Below, piece by piece: positions 28,917-36,487 of a stretch of DNA of 64,000 nucleotides. The notes below the pieces were generated by a model, which saw only the letters and a list, made by a program, of their open reading frames with translations, was not told the origin of the DNA and ran no database searches. The translations under genes were made by a program, and so were the position numbers. Numbering within the stretch: position 1 is the first letter of the stretch; each line of letters opens with the position of its first letter. Source of the stretch: Maricaulis sp048270095 (lineage in GTDB: Bacteria; Pseudomonadota; Alphaproteobacteria; Caulobacterales; Maricaulaceae). The stretch covers positions 248,001-312,000 of the forward strand of contig NZ_JBLWTL010000001.1 in NCBI RefSeq assembly GCF_048270095.1, given 5' to 3'.

Positions 28917-29876
28917 ATGTCCGACACAATAAAACTGCCCGAATATGCGCTTGAAGCGATCGATTTGCGCAAAACCTATCGCGGTGGCGGCAAGGCGCCG
29001 GACAAGGAAGCGCTCAGGGGAATCGATCTCAAGGTCAAGCGGGGTTCATTCTTTGGCCTGCTCGGACCGAATGGCGCCGGCAAGTCCACCTTCATCAATA
29101 TTTTCGCCGGCCTGACCAACAAGACCAGCGGCACCGCCCGCACCTGGGGCGTCGATATCGACCAGGACAGCCGCGCCGCGCGCGCTGCCATCGGGGTCGT
29201 GCCGCAGGAAATCAGCGCCGACGTGTTCTTCACGCCCTATGAAACGCTGGAATTGATGGCGGGATTTTACGGCGTGCCGAAAAACGAGCGCCGCACTGAC
29301 GAGCTGCTCGAAGTGCTCGGGCTGAGCGACAAGCGCGATGCCTATGTGCGGCAATTGTCCGGCGGCATGAAACGGCGTCTTCTGGTCGCCAAGGCGATGG
29401 TGCACACGCCGCCGGTTCTGGTGCTCGACGAGCCGACGGCCGGCGTCGATATCGAGCTGCGCAAGCAGTTATGGACTTTCGTGCGCGAGCTGCACGCCAA
29501 GGGCACGACGATTGTGCTGACGACGCATTATCTCGAGGAAGCGCAGGAATTGTGCGACGAGATCGCGATTATCGACCAGGGCAAGGTGATCGCCTGCGAG
29601 CCGAAGGAAACCCTGCTCCGGCGCATGGACAAGAAGACGCTGGTGATCACGCCCGGCGAAGCCTTGGCCGCGGTGCCCGCATCGCTTGACGGCCTGGATG
29701 CGGAAATCCGGCCCGACGGGTCACTGGCGATTTCCTATCGCTTCGGCGAAGTCTCGGTCGCTGAAATGATCGAACGTTTTCATGCCAGTGGCGCCCGTAT
29801 CGCGGATCTGCGGACCGAAGAAGCGGATCTGGAAGACGTCTTCCTGTCGCTGACCTATCATCGCGAAGACGCGTAG
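28917..29876 (+). CDS. ABC transporter ATP-binding protein (ABC-2 type)
   Basis: 319 residues. Walker A GPNGAGKSTF, signature LSGGMKRRLLVAKAM, Walker B VLVLDEPTAGVD and switch LTTHYLEEA are all intact. The C-terminal ~90 residues form the extra domain typical of NodI/CcmA-like drug or polysaccharide exporters. No ABC-2 permease gene lies beside it; repeats follow and then an unrelated SDR. The membrane partner must be elsewhere. Confidence 0.88.
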   Translation: MSDTIKLPEYALEAIDLRKTYRGGGKAPDKEALRGIDLKVKRGSFFGLLGPNGAGKSTFINIFAGLTNKTSGTARTWGVDIDQDSRAARAAIGVVPQEISADVFFTPYETLELMAGFYGVPKNERRTDELLEVLGLSDKRDAYVRQLSGGMKRRLLVAKAMVHTPPVLVLDEPTAGVDIELRKQLWTFVRELHAKGTTIVLTTHYLEEAQELCDEIAIIDQGKVIACEPKETLLRRMDKKTLVITPGEALAAVPASLDGLDAEIRPDGSLAISYRFGEVSVAEMIERFHASGARIADLRTEEADLEDVFLSLTYHREDA

Positions 29877-29955
29877 GGCGCGGCCATAATTTTTCTGGCG
29901 ACCAGGCATCGCCTGCTACAACTATGACTACAGGGACTGTCACCGAAAGCCGCTG

Positions 29956-30202
29956 TCTGCCAGTCTGTCATTCTGTCATCGCGGGGCGGATTTGCCTTGT
30001 GGGACAGGGGGAAGCGGCTTGCCTGCGGGTGATGGCACGGCTGTCAGCCTGTCATGGACTGCCAGGCTTGAGCTGCCCTGCCGCACGGCTGGACACAGCC
30101 AGTCCCGGCTACCGGCAAGCGGGGAATTGGGGGGAGGGCCGACAATGTCAAAGAGCGTCATTCGGCCGGGATTATAAAGCGGCGGCCCGCCGGGCGGATA
30201 AG
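29956..30202 (+). repeat. dispersed non-coding element, copy A
   Basis: The gap 29877-30401 holds no gene I can support. It contains a left block TCTGCCAGTCTGTCA (29956-29970), several more CTGTCA copies, and a right block of 19 nt (30139-30157, ccgacaatgtcaaagagcg) followed by gccgg-attata and ending ggataag. The same two blocks, in the same order, recur at 60397-60606. It is therefore a dispersed element of ~210-250 bp. Confidence 0.65.
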
Positions 30203-30214
30203 TCACAAAGCCTC

Positions 30215-30350
30215 GCCCTCCCTCCCCTTGATGGGGAGGGTGGATCGACGCGTAGCGGCGAGACGGGTGCGGTGAGGATCGTGGTGCTCCACGGCCGTCA
30301 CCATCTCCGCCGGCTTTGCCGGCACCTCTTCCATCAAGGAAGAGGAGGGT
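30215..30350. repeat. palindromic intergenic repeat
   Basis: Two hairpins, ccctccccttgatggggaggg at its left and cctcttcc-atcaa-ggaagagg at its right, flank a GC-rich middle (gacgcgtagcggcgagacggg). The composite form recalls widely dispersed intergenic repeats of Caulobacterales. It ends about 50 bp before the SDR start and may also affect its transcript. Confidence 0.55.
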
Positions 30351-30401
30351 GCAGGGTGATCGCCTAATGCCGCAATACGCCCCGCCCCCGAAAGGAACAC
30401 C

Positions 30402-31379
30402 ATGTCCGTCTCAGACCAGACCCCGCTGCAATCCGGATTTCACGCCAGATCGAGTGCCGCCGAGGTGCTGGACGGTATCGATCTGACCGGCCAGACCGCC
30501 ATCGTCACCGGCGGTTATAGCGGTATCGGGCTGGAGACGGTGCGGGCGCTGGCGGGCAAGGGCGCGAAGATCATTGTTCCGGTCCGCTCGCCGGCGAAGG
30601 CGGAAGAGACCCTCGCCGGCCTCAAGGGCGATATCACCACGGCACCGATGGATCTGGCCGACCTGGCCTCGGTGCGCGGCTTCGCCGCCGCGATGCGCGA
30701 GGCCCTGCCCCGGCTGGACCTGCTGATCAATAATGCCGGTATCATGGCCTGCCCCGAGGCGCGCGTCGGACCGGGCTGGGAATCCCAGTTCGGCATCTGC
30801 CATATGGGCCATTTCGCGCTGACCCGTGGCCTCATGCCGCTGATCGAACAGGCCCCGGCCGCGCGCGTCGTCGCGCTCTCCTCAACCGCCCACAAGCTCT
30901 CGGACATCATCTGGGACGACATCAATTTCGAGCGCGCGCCCTATGACAAATGGCGCGCCTATGGCCAGGCCAAGACGGCCAATGCCCTGTTTGCCAACGC
31001 CCTCTCGCGCCGCCTGAAACCGACCGGTGGCCTCGCCTTCGCGGTGCATCCGGGCGGGATTTTCACGCCGCTGCAACGCCATCTGCCAAAGGAAGAAATG
31101 ATCGCGCTGGGCTGGCTCGGTGAGGATGGCGAAATGTCAGAAATGGCCAAGGCCGGCTTCAAGACCCCGGAGCAGGGTGCCTCCACCACCGTCTGGGCCG
31201 CGACATCGCCCAGCCTGGCCGGCAAGCCCGGCGTCTACTGCGAAAACGCCGACATCGCCGCGGTCACAGATCCCGACAGCCCGATGGCCCGCTATGTGGG
31301 CGTCGATCCGCATGCTTGCGATGATGCGAGCGCGGAACGGTTGTGGGGGTTGAGTGAAGGGTTGCTGGGGGAGGGGTGA
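30402..31379 (+). CDS. short-chain dehydrogenase/reductase (WWOX/retinol-dehydrogenase-like)
   Basis: 325 residues, longer than the classical 250. Rossmann motif TGGYSGIG, DL at the adenine pocket (APMDLADL), NNAGIMACPE, the catalytic Ser in VALSSTAHK and the YGQAK Tyr/Lys pair are present, so it should be active, most likely with NADP. The layout is that of the light-dependent protochlorophyllide/retinol-dehydrogenase-like SDR branch. Substrate unknown. Single gene after the repeats. Confidence 0.87.
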   Translation: MSVSDQTPLQSGFHARSSAAEVLDGIDLTGQTAIVTGGYSGIGLETVRALAGKGAKIIVPVRSPAKAEETLAGLKGDITTAPMDLADLASVRGFAAAMREALPRLDLLINNAGIMACPEARVGPGWESQFGICHMGHFALTRGLMPLIEQAPAARVVALSSTAHKLSDIIWDDINFERAPYDKWRAYGQAKTANALFANALSRRLKPTGGLAFAVHPGGIFTPLQRHLPKEEMIALGWLGEDGEMSEMAKAGFKTPEQGASTTVWAATSPSLAGKPGVYCENADIAAVTDPDSPMARYVGVDPHACDDASAERLWGLSEGLLGEG

Positions 31380-31389
31380 GGGTTGGTGA

Positions 31390-31425
31390 CGGGACGCGGT
31401 CCGGCTTCGCCGGTGCGTGTCCCGA
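31390..31425. repeat. palindrome, left copy beside the OLD gene
   Basis: A 36-bp hairpin (cgggac-g-cggtccgg, loop cttcg, ccggtgcg-t-gtcccg). In inverted orientation it matches 33967-34003 at about 31 of 36 positions. The two copies bracket the OLD nuclease gene. Confidence 0.6.
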
Positions 31426-31536
31426 CTTGATGCGCGCACCGGCCATGCCGGGATAGTCGCGCGGGCATAAGATTTCTTTCGCGATGCGCGCCCTGCTTTG
31501 GTGAACACCACTGTGATTGCGCCTTGGGTTCTGGCG

Positions 31537-33519
31537 CTATTTGCCGAGCAGTTCGTTCAGCGTTTTAAACAGTCTTTCAGCCCGCTCTAGCGTCGCTAAT
31601 ACTGGCGTTGCATCACCTGATAGCTTGCCCGGATTTGCTAACAGCCAATTGGCTGGCGTGAAGTGGTTATACAGTGGAATCGACTCTGAAAGCACGTTGA
31701 AGTGAGCTTCTGCTTTCTTCACCTGACGCTCCGTGCTTGGATCTGCCGAGAGGAGTTTAGTGGGATCGAGCGCCTGAACACCTTTTAAATCATATGAGTT
31801 ATTGACGACGTCGCAGTAAAGGTCCGGGTCGAAGAGGTCCTCGATGTCGGCTTCTTCCTGCGCTACAAAATCGGCTACCGATAGAACACCGCCAGACTTG
31901 ATAACTTCGGATTTCTTTAGTGCCTCAAGCTTGTTTCTATCCCTTTTTGTGTAGTCCGAGAGCGCAATTACATCGATGCCGTTGCCTGCGAAAAGGGAAA
32001 CGAACGACTGAATTTTATCGATCCCACCGGAGGGACACATGATCCACCTTGGATCAAGGCCAGTCCGACCGCGACGGAGCAGTTCCGCCGAAAGCGCCTG
32101 CAAATAGAGAATGTCGCTGGGGCCCTCTACGAGAACCGTGTGCTTGCCAATGAAAAGTGACTGAGTGAGAGCATAACCAAGTGCCCCTTGGAGAGGGAAA
32201 ACCGAATCTCTATCGGCCTTCAATACGTCTTCTCGAACCTGGGTTCCTTTCGGGGTGCGTCGACCGCGCTCGTCGACTTTCACGAGGTCCTCAACGATTC
32301 GCGACGCCATAATATTGTCGTGAGGGACCATGAACGGGGAGTGGGTCGAATAGATAATCTGATGGTGTGGCTCGAGTTTTTCGGTGAAATACCGAAGCAA
32401 GTCGCCTTGAGCGAGCCCATGCAATGTTAGGCCCGGCTCATCAAGAAGGAGGAAAACCTTACTGGTCGCATCTTTCTTCACGCGGTCGAACTTAATTAAA
32501 AACGAAAAGAACCATGTGAACCCGGCACTGCGTTCGGAAAATGATGTGTCAGCCTTGTGGAGAAGGTTGTATATGCGCGCTCGGCCGACGGCGCCGGAGT
32601 TGAACGGCGCAGGGTCGCCAGGTCGACCTTGAGCAACGTTCACTCGAATCTCAATGTCTTGATTTTGTGTCCAGTACTCAAGAATTTCCTCTGTGAGGAC
32701 ATTGGAGGCAGCTTGGAGTTTGGCGTTGAAACTCTCGAAGGTGGCCGCATGCAAAATGTCGGAAAGAGACGTGTTCGCGTACTCCAAAAATTCGAGAAAA
32801 AGACGATCTCCGCGGAGGGTTTCGTCGCTGAAAAGCGTTTGGTCCTCTTCGCGCGCGCGAAGCGTTTCTAGGTGAACTATCGCATTCATGCGGTCGTAGT
32901 TGGAAAAATACATGAACTGAGGAAAGTGCGGCTCCAAAATTTCCCTGGCCTTGGAAAAGACCGATTGCCTTGGATAGCCACTCAGGAGGTCATGGAGGGC
33001 CTTGTGCTTCACGTTGTCGGTTAGCTTTGACAGCTTCCCGACCAGCTCTGCTACGGTGGCGGGTTGCCCAACTTGGCTCTTCTCTGCAGCAGAAAAACCG
33101 CTCGCTGAGATAAGATGCTTAAGGACCTTCGCTTCGTCGATTGGCAATGACCAGTTTGTGCCGGAGCTGTGGTAGGTTCGGGAAATCGTGACGGTCCTGC
33201 CAGATAGGCAGTTTGGGCCTAGCTCCGCCTTTAAAGCTGCAATTTCATTGTCTTCTAGCTGCCAGGTAGTGCGGATGACCTCCGCGTCTTTGTCGCCATG
33301 TCGCTCTTCGTATCGGGCCAGGTAACGCTTGGGATAGTCGCGCTCCCGTTCGTATGAGAATGGTGTCGCTGGATGCGGATTTAGCCCCGCAATCGCTTGC
33401 AAGATGGCAGTTTTGCCGGCTTCATTTTTTCCTACGAGGCACGTCAGATGTTCAACATTGAACAATCCTGAATCCTCGACAGAGCGGAAGTTTTTAACGT
33501 GAACGTTCTTCAGTTGCAC
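31537..33519 (-). CDS. OLD-family nuclease (ABC-type ATPase with TOPRIM domain)
   Basis: 660 residues from a GTG start preceded by an AGGGGG box. N-terminal SMC/RecF-like ATPase: Walker A GKNEAGKTAILQAI (near residue 30) and Walker B VFLLLDEPGLTLHG, then IYSTHSPFMV. C-terminal TOPRIM begins VLVEGPSDILYLQ and includes IALSDYTKRDRNK. The family includes P2 Old and GajA of Gabija; they cut DNA and act in phage defence. No UvrD-like GajB partner is next to it, so this looks like a stand-alone (class 1) OLD. Its DNA is visibly AT-richer than all neighbours, suggesting transfer. Confidence 0.87.
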   Translation of the reverse strand: MQLKNVHVKNFRSVEDSGLFNVEHLTCLVGKNEAGKTAILQAIAGLNPHPATPFSYERERDYPKRYLARYEERHGDKDAEVIRTTWQLEDNEIAALKAELGPNCLSGRTVTISRTYHSSGTNWSLPIDEAKVLKHLISASGFSAAEKSQVGQPATVAELVGKLSKLTDNVKHKALHDLLSGYPRQSVFSKAREILEPHFPQFMYFSNYDRMNAIVHLETLRAREEDQTLFSDETLRGDRLFLEFLEYANTSLSDILHAATFESFNAKLQAASNVLTEEILEYWTQNQDIEIRVNVAQGRPGDPAPFNSGAVGRARIYNLLHKADTSFSERSAGFTWFFSFLIKFDRVKKDATSKVFLLLDEPGLTLHGLAQGDLLRYFTEKLEPHHQIIYSTHSPFMVPHDNIMASRIVEDLVKVDERGRRTPKGTQVREDVLKADRDSVFPLQGALGYALTQSLFIGKHTVLVEGPSDILYLQALSAELLRRGRTGLDPRWIMCPSGGIDKIQSFVSLFAGNGIDVIALSDYTKRDRNKLEALKKSEVIKSGGVLSVADFVAQEEADIEDLFDPDLYCDVVNNSYDLKGVQALDPTKLLSADPSTERQVKKAEAHFNVLSESIPLYNHFTPANWLLANPGKLSGDATPVLATLERAERLFKTLNELLGK

Positions 33520-33776
33520 TGAATCCCCCTAAAGAAACTCCAAACCAATCAACTTTGTTTATCATGTCTGCTTGCCGAGAGTCTCGCGGGAAGCAGACGC
33601 AACCGAGGGTAGGTCTGTTGCGGGAGTCAAATTGCACATCAACGTCATATGTGGTCGGTTCTCGAACTCGGCCAAAAGCTGCGGATTTCCGTCGGCCGCA
33701 GCTCCCTTTCTTGTCTTAATTCCAATCTCGCGCGCCGCGGCGCACACCACCCCATAGACCTCTTGCCAGCCAGTGG

Positions 33777-33858
33777 GCCCTGCGGGGTTCAGCGCGTCAA
33801 GGCCGCCTTCGGCGCCGCTTCGCGGGCATGCGCCTTGACGCGCTGAACCCCGCAGGGC
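33777..33858. repeat. perfect 27-bp inverted repeat with 28-nt spacer
   Basis: Arms 33777-33803 and 33832-33858 are exact reverse complements (starting gccctgcggggttcagcg). The spacer contains further short GC palindromes. There is no T-run, so it is not an ordinary terminator. Such long perfect arms usually indicate recent origin or a selected DNA/RNA structure. Confidence 0.85.
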
Positions 33859-33966
33859 GAAGTCCCGGCATGAGGTTTTTGGTGGGGCTGCCGCGCCTGG
33901 CGCGTGAGTCCTGAGGTGGATGCGGAGCGCGAGCCCGGTTCCCGCCCGGCTCTCGTGCACCCCGGT

Positions 33967-34003
33967 CGGGACACGCACCGGCTGGACGCTGGACCGTGTC
34001 CCG
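33967..34003. repeat. palindrome, right copy beside the OLD gene
   Basis: Hairpin with arms cgggacac and gtgtcccg around a GC-rich middle. It is the inverted counterpart of 31390-31425. Confidence 0.6.
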
Positions 34004-34100
34004 GCGTCGCGCTTTGTGAGCCCGTCCCGTTTTTGCCCCTTTTGTCGCCAATACTGGCTTTGACGGGCGCTTTGGCCTGTCCGGCGGGGAGCCCTGGACG

Positions 34101-34439
34101 ATGATGAAACTGATCCGGCGCGGTTTCGCGCTTCTGGTGGCGGCGCCGCTGTTTGTGTTTCTGGCCTGGTTTTTCGGCATATTCCTGCAGCCGCAGGGCA
34201 CGGCCGGGGCCGGGTTTGCGCTGGTGCTGATCCTGTTGAGCGCGATTGTCGCGCTGCTGACCTATCGCTGGCTGTCGCGGGCCGGGCCGAAACTCTATTT
34301 CCGCAATCGCGGTGTCGATGGCGTCGATTCAGGGGTCGGGATCGGCATGATGGGGCTCAGCCAGCACGATAGCGCCGGCCGCCGCCGTGACGATAATGGC
34401 AGCGATCATTTCGGCGATTTTGGATCGGGTGGCGACTGA
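34101..34439 (+). CDS. small membrane protein, unknown function
   Basis: 112 residues. Two hydrophobic segments (about 9-31 and 37-55) are followed by a soluble tail that ends Gly/Asp-rich (DNGSDHFGDFGSGGD). No family recognised. The N-terminal positive charges (MMKLIRRG) suggest the N-terminus stays in the cytoplasm, and thus also the tail. It lies 62 bp before the tRNA-Arg gene on the same strand. Confidence 0.6.
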   Translation: MMKLIRRGFALLVAAPLFVFLAWFFGIFLQPQGTAGAGFALVLILLSAIVALLTYRWLSRAGPKLYFRNRGVDGVDSGVGIGMMGLSQHDSAGRRRDDNGSDHFGDFGSGGD

Positions 34440-34501
34440 ATCCGCTCCGCGCTAGCCGATTGCGCCGGCGAGACGCATCGGTTAAGCCTGCCCAATAGTG
34501 C

Positions 34502-34578
<77 letters not shown>

Positions 34579-34736
34579 TTCCTTCAATCTCACGGCAACG
34601 CGCTGCGCTCGCGCCTCCGACGGGGCGGGCTGACCGCCCGGCGCGCGGTCGCACTTGCGAATCCGTCGGGTTCGAAATGGCGCTTCTGAGGCGCACCATT
34701 CTCTCTTCCTGTGTGAAACGTGATGACCGTCTCAGC

Positions 34737-35513
34737 CTAGGCGAAGAAGAGGGCCTGTCCGATCGCCGCCTTCACCGCATCCGGCATGAAGGGCTTGGTG
34801 ATCAGATAGGTCGGTTCGGCACGCTCCCCGGTCAGCAAACGCTCCGGGAAGGCCGTGATGAAGATCACCGGGCATTCATGCTGTTTGCGAATCTCATGCA
34901 CAGCCTCAACGCCTGAACTATTGTCGGCCAGCTGGATATCGGCGAGCACCAGGCCCGGCCTGGCGGCCGGGGCCCGGTCCAGCGCTTCGGTCTTGGTGCG
35001 GGCCATGCCAACCACTTCATGGCCGAGTTGGGTCACAATGTTTTTCAGGTCGGCGGCAATGATCGGCTCATCCTCGATGATGAAGACGCCGGCCTTGAGC
35101 ACGGTATCGACCTCGCCCCAGGCTTGCTTGACCAGTTCGGCCACAGCGTCGGCGTCTGCGCCGAGGATGTCGCCGGTTTCCCCGACGCTAAACCCCTCCA
35201 TTGAGGTCAACAGCATGGCCTGGCGGCTGCGGGGCGACAGGCGTTTGAGCCGGGCTTCAGCGCCTTGCGCCGTGTCCGGGCCCTCCTGTGATGGTGTGTC
35301 CAGCTGGCCCGAGGTTGCGTTCCAGACGGTGTGGAAAAGCTTGTAGAGCGCGACACGGCTGGGCAGGGTGTCATCCAGCACAGAGCGGTCGGCAATCGTG
35401 GCCTCCAGTGCTGCACGGACATAGGCATCGCCGCTCTTCTGGGCCCCGGTGAGCGCGCGCGCATAGCGGCGCAAAAACGGCAGGTGCGGTGCCAGTTCGT
35501 CAACATAGCTCAT
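34737..35513 (-). CDS. phyR: PhyR, general stress response anti-anti-sigma regulator
   Basis: 258 residues from ATG 35513. Residues 1-~135 form a sigma-factor-like domain resembling EcfG but unable to act as a sigma factor; residues ~140-258 form a receiver with Asp149, phospho-acceptor Asp192 and Lys240. When phosphorylated, PhyR family proteins capture NepR and free EcfG. It is divergent from nepR-ecfG, the standard layout. An EcfG-type promoter (35550-35574) reads toward it, implying positive feedback. Confidence 0.96.
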   Translation of the reverse strand: MSYVDELAPHLPFLRRYARALTGAQKSGDAYVRAALEATIADRSVLDDTLPSRVALYKLFHTVWNATSGQLDTPSQEGPDTAQGAEARLKRLSPRSRQAMLLTSMEGFSVGETGDILGADADAVAELVKQAWGEVDTVLKAGVFIIEDEPIIAADLKNIVTQLGHEVVGMARTKTEALDRAPAARPGLVLADIQLADNSSGVEAVHEIRKQHECPVIFITAFPERLLTGERAEPTYLITKPFMPDAVKAAIGQALFFA

Positions 35514-35549
35514 CTGAGATGTCCCTTGAAAAGATCGACTACCCAACAT

Positions 35550-35574
35550 AACCGCCCCGGCCGGGTTTGGTTCC
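35550..35574 (-). promoter_or_regulatory. EcfG-type promoter of phyR
   Basis: On the minus strand: GGAAC, 16 nt, GGTT (consensus CGTT, one change). It ends 36 bp before the phyR start. Confidence 0.6.
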
Positions 35575-35608
35575 AGACTTTCTGCAAAAAACTTTTTTCG
35601 GAGATCGT

Positions 35609-35633
35609 GGAACTTATCCGGCGCTGGGCCGTT
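35609..35633 (+). promoter_or_regulatory. EcfG-type promoter of nepR-ecfG
   Basis: GGAAC (35609-35613), 16 nt, CGTT (35630-35633), 70 bp before nepR: an exact match to the alphaproteobacterial general-stress promoter. Confidence 0.85.
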
Positions 35634-35703
35634 ATGGTCCGGGACGCGGGTAAGCTATGGTGCGAACCGGCTCGGTAAAACCTTGATTGATAGTGTGGTG
35701 CGT

Positions 35704-35898
35704 ATGGCAGATTCGCGTCGAAATGAGAAAGCAGGAAACGTGGCCCCAGCCCAGGAAAATCATGCGCCCGAAGCCATCGGGCGCCGTTTGCGTGACCTCT
35801 ATGATGATGTGGTCAATGAACCCGTTCCCGACGACTTCATGGATTTGTTGGCAAAGCTCGACGACACAGCCGGGGACGATGGTGATGAACAGGGCTAG
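35704..35898 (+). CDS. nepR: NepR, anti-sigma factor of EcfG
   Basis: 64 residues. The conserved NepR core IGRRLRDLYDDVVNEPVPDDFMDLLAKLD spans about 25-53, flanked by disordered acidic tails. NepR binds EcfG in unstressed cells and is released by phosphorylated PhyR. The ecfG start lies 14 nt inside its 3' end, so translation is probably coupled and the sigma:anti-sigma ratio controlled. Confidence 0.93.
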   Translation: MADSRRNEKAGNVAPAQENHAPEAIGRRLRDLYDDVVNEPVPDDFMDLLAKLDDTAGDDGDEQG

Positions 35899-36487
35899 GA
35901 CCGTGCGCTCGTCCGGCGAGGCTCCGGATTTCCGCAAGGAAATGACCGGCATGATTCCGCACCTGCGCGCTTTTGCACGCAGTCTGTGCAATGATGTTCA
36001 TGAGGCCGACGACCTGGCCCAGGAAACCCTGATCAAGGCGTGGAAGGCCCGGGACCGGTATGAGCCCGGGACCAATATGAAAGCCTGGATGTTCATGATC
36101 CTGCGCAATCATTTCTATTCGGAACGCCGCAAGGCCTGGCGCAAGAATGAATCGGGCAGTGACCATCTTGAGGAGATCGCGCCGATCGATGCCGGCCAGG
36201 ACGCCGTGATGGAGCTGGCCGACCTCAAACACGCCCTGGCGTCCCTGCCGGACGAACAACGCGAAGCCCTGATCCTCGTCGGAGCCGGCGGGTTTGCCTA
36301 TGAAGAAGCGGCCGAGATTTGCGGGTGTGCTGTCGGGACCATCAAGAGCCGGGTCAATCGGGCGCGGGCGGCCCTGACGGGCCTGATGGAGCGCAAGGCC
36401 GATGCCGGCGTCAATCTGGAAAGTGCGCTGACCGCCGCTGACGACATCATAGCGGAGGTACACGCCCTTGCCGGAACGCGTCACTAA
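35885..36487 (+). CDS. ecfG: EcfG-type (group 15) ECF sigma factor
   Basis: 200 residues from ATG 35885. Region 2 is LRAFARSLCNDVHEADDLAQETLIKAWKARDRYEPGTNMKAWMFMILRNHFYSERR; region 4 is LASLPDEQREALILVGAGGFAYEEAAEICGCAVGTIKSRVNRAR. This is the SigT/EcfG family that reads GGAAC-N16-CGTT promoters. It overlaps nepR at its start and the kinase gene at its end (20 nt). The presence of such promoters through the next 12 kb supports the call. Confidence 0.95.
   Translation: MNRARTVRSSGEAPDFRKEMTGMIPHLRAFARSLCNDVHEADDLAQETLIKAWKARDRYEPGTNMKAWMFMILRNHFYSERRKAWRKNESGSDHLEEIAPIDAGQDAVMELADLKHALASLPDEQREALILVGAGGFAYEEAAEICGCAVGTIKSRVNRARAALTGLMERKADAGVNLESALTAADDIIAEVHALAGTRH

Larger units (their letters stand above)
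33520..34100. other. 580-bp gap upstream of the OLD gene, no supported gene
   Basis: A minus-strand frame (33562-33978, 138 codons) crosses the long inverted repeat, has no ribosome-binding site and resembles no family; at most its 3' part (33562-33776) is a remnant. A weak promoter for the OLD gene would lie about 33530-33570, where the DNA becomes AT-rich. The 27-bp inverted repeat and the right palindrome copy fill the rest. Confidence 0.5.

Noticed and set aside
31537..33519. Gabija system
   Set aside because: The OLD protein resembles GajA in layout, but no UvrD-like GajB gene lies next to it on either side.
33562..33978. 138-codon minus-strand frame upstream of the OLD gene
   Set aside because: It crosses the perfect inverted repeat, has no ribosome-binding site and matches no family. 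At most a remnant in its 3' part.
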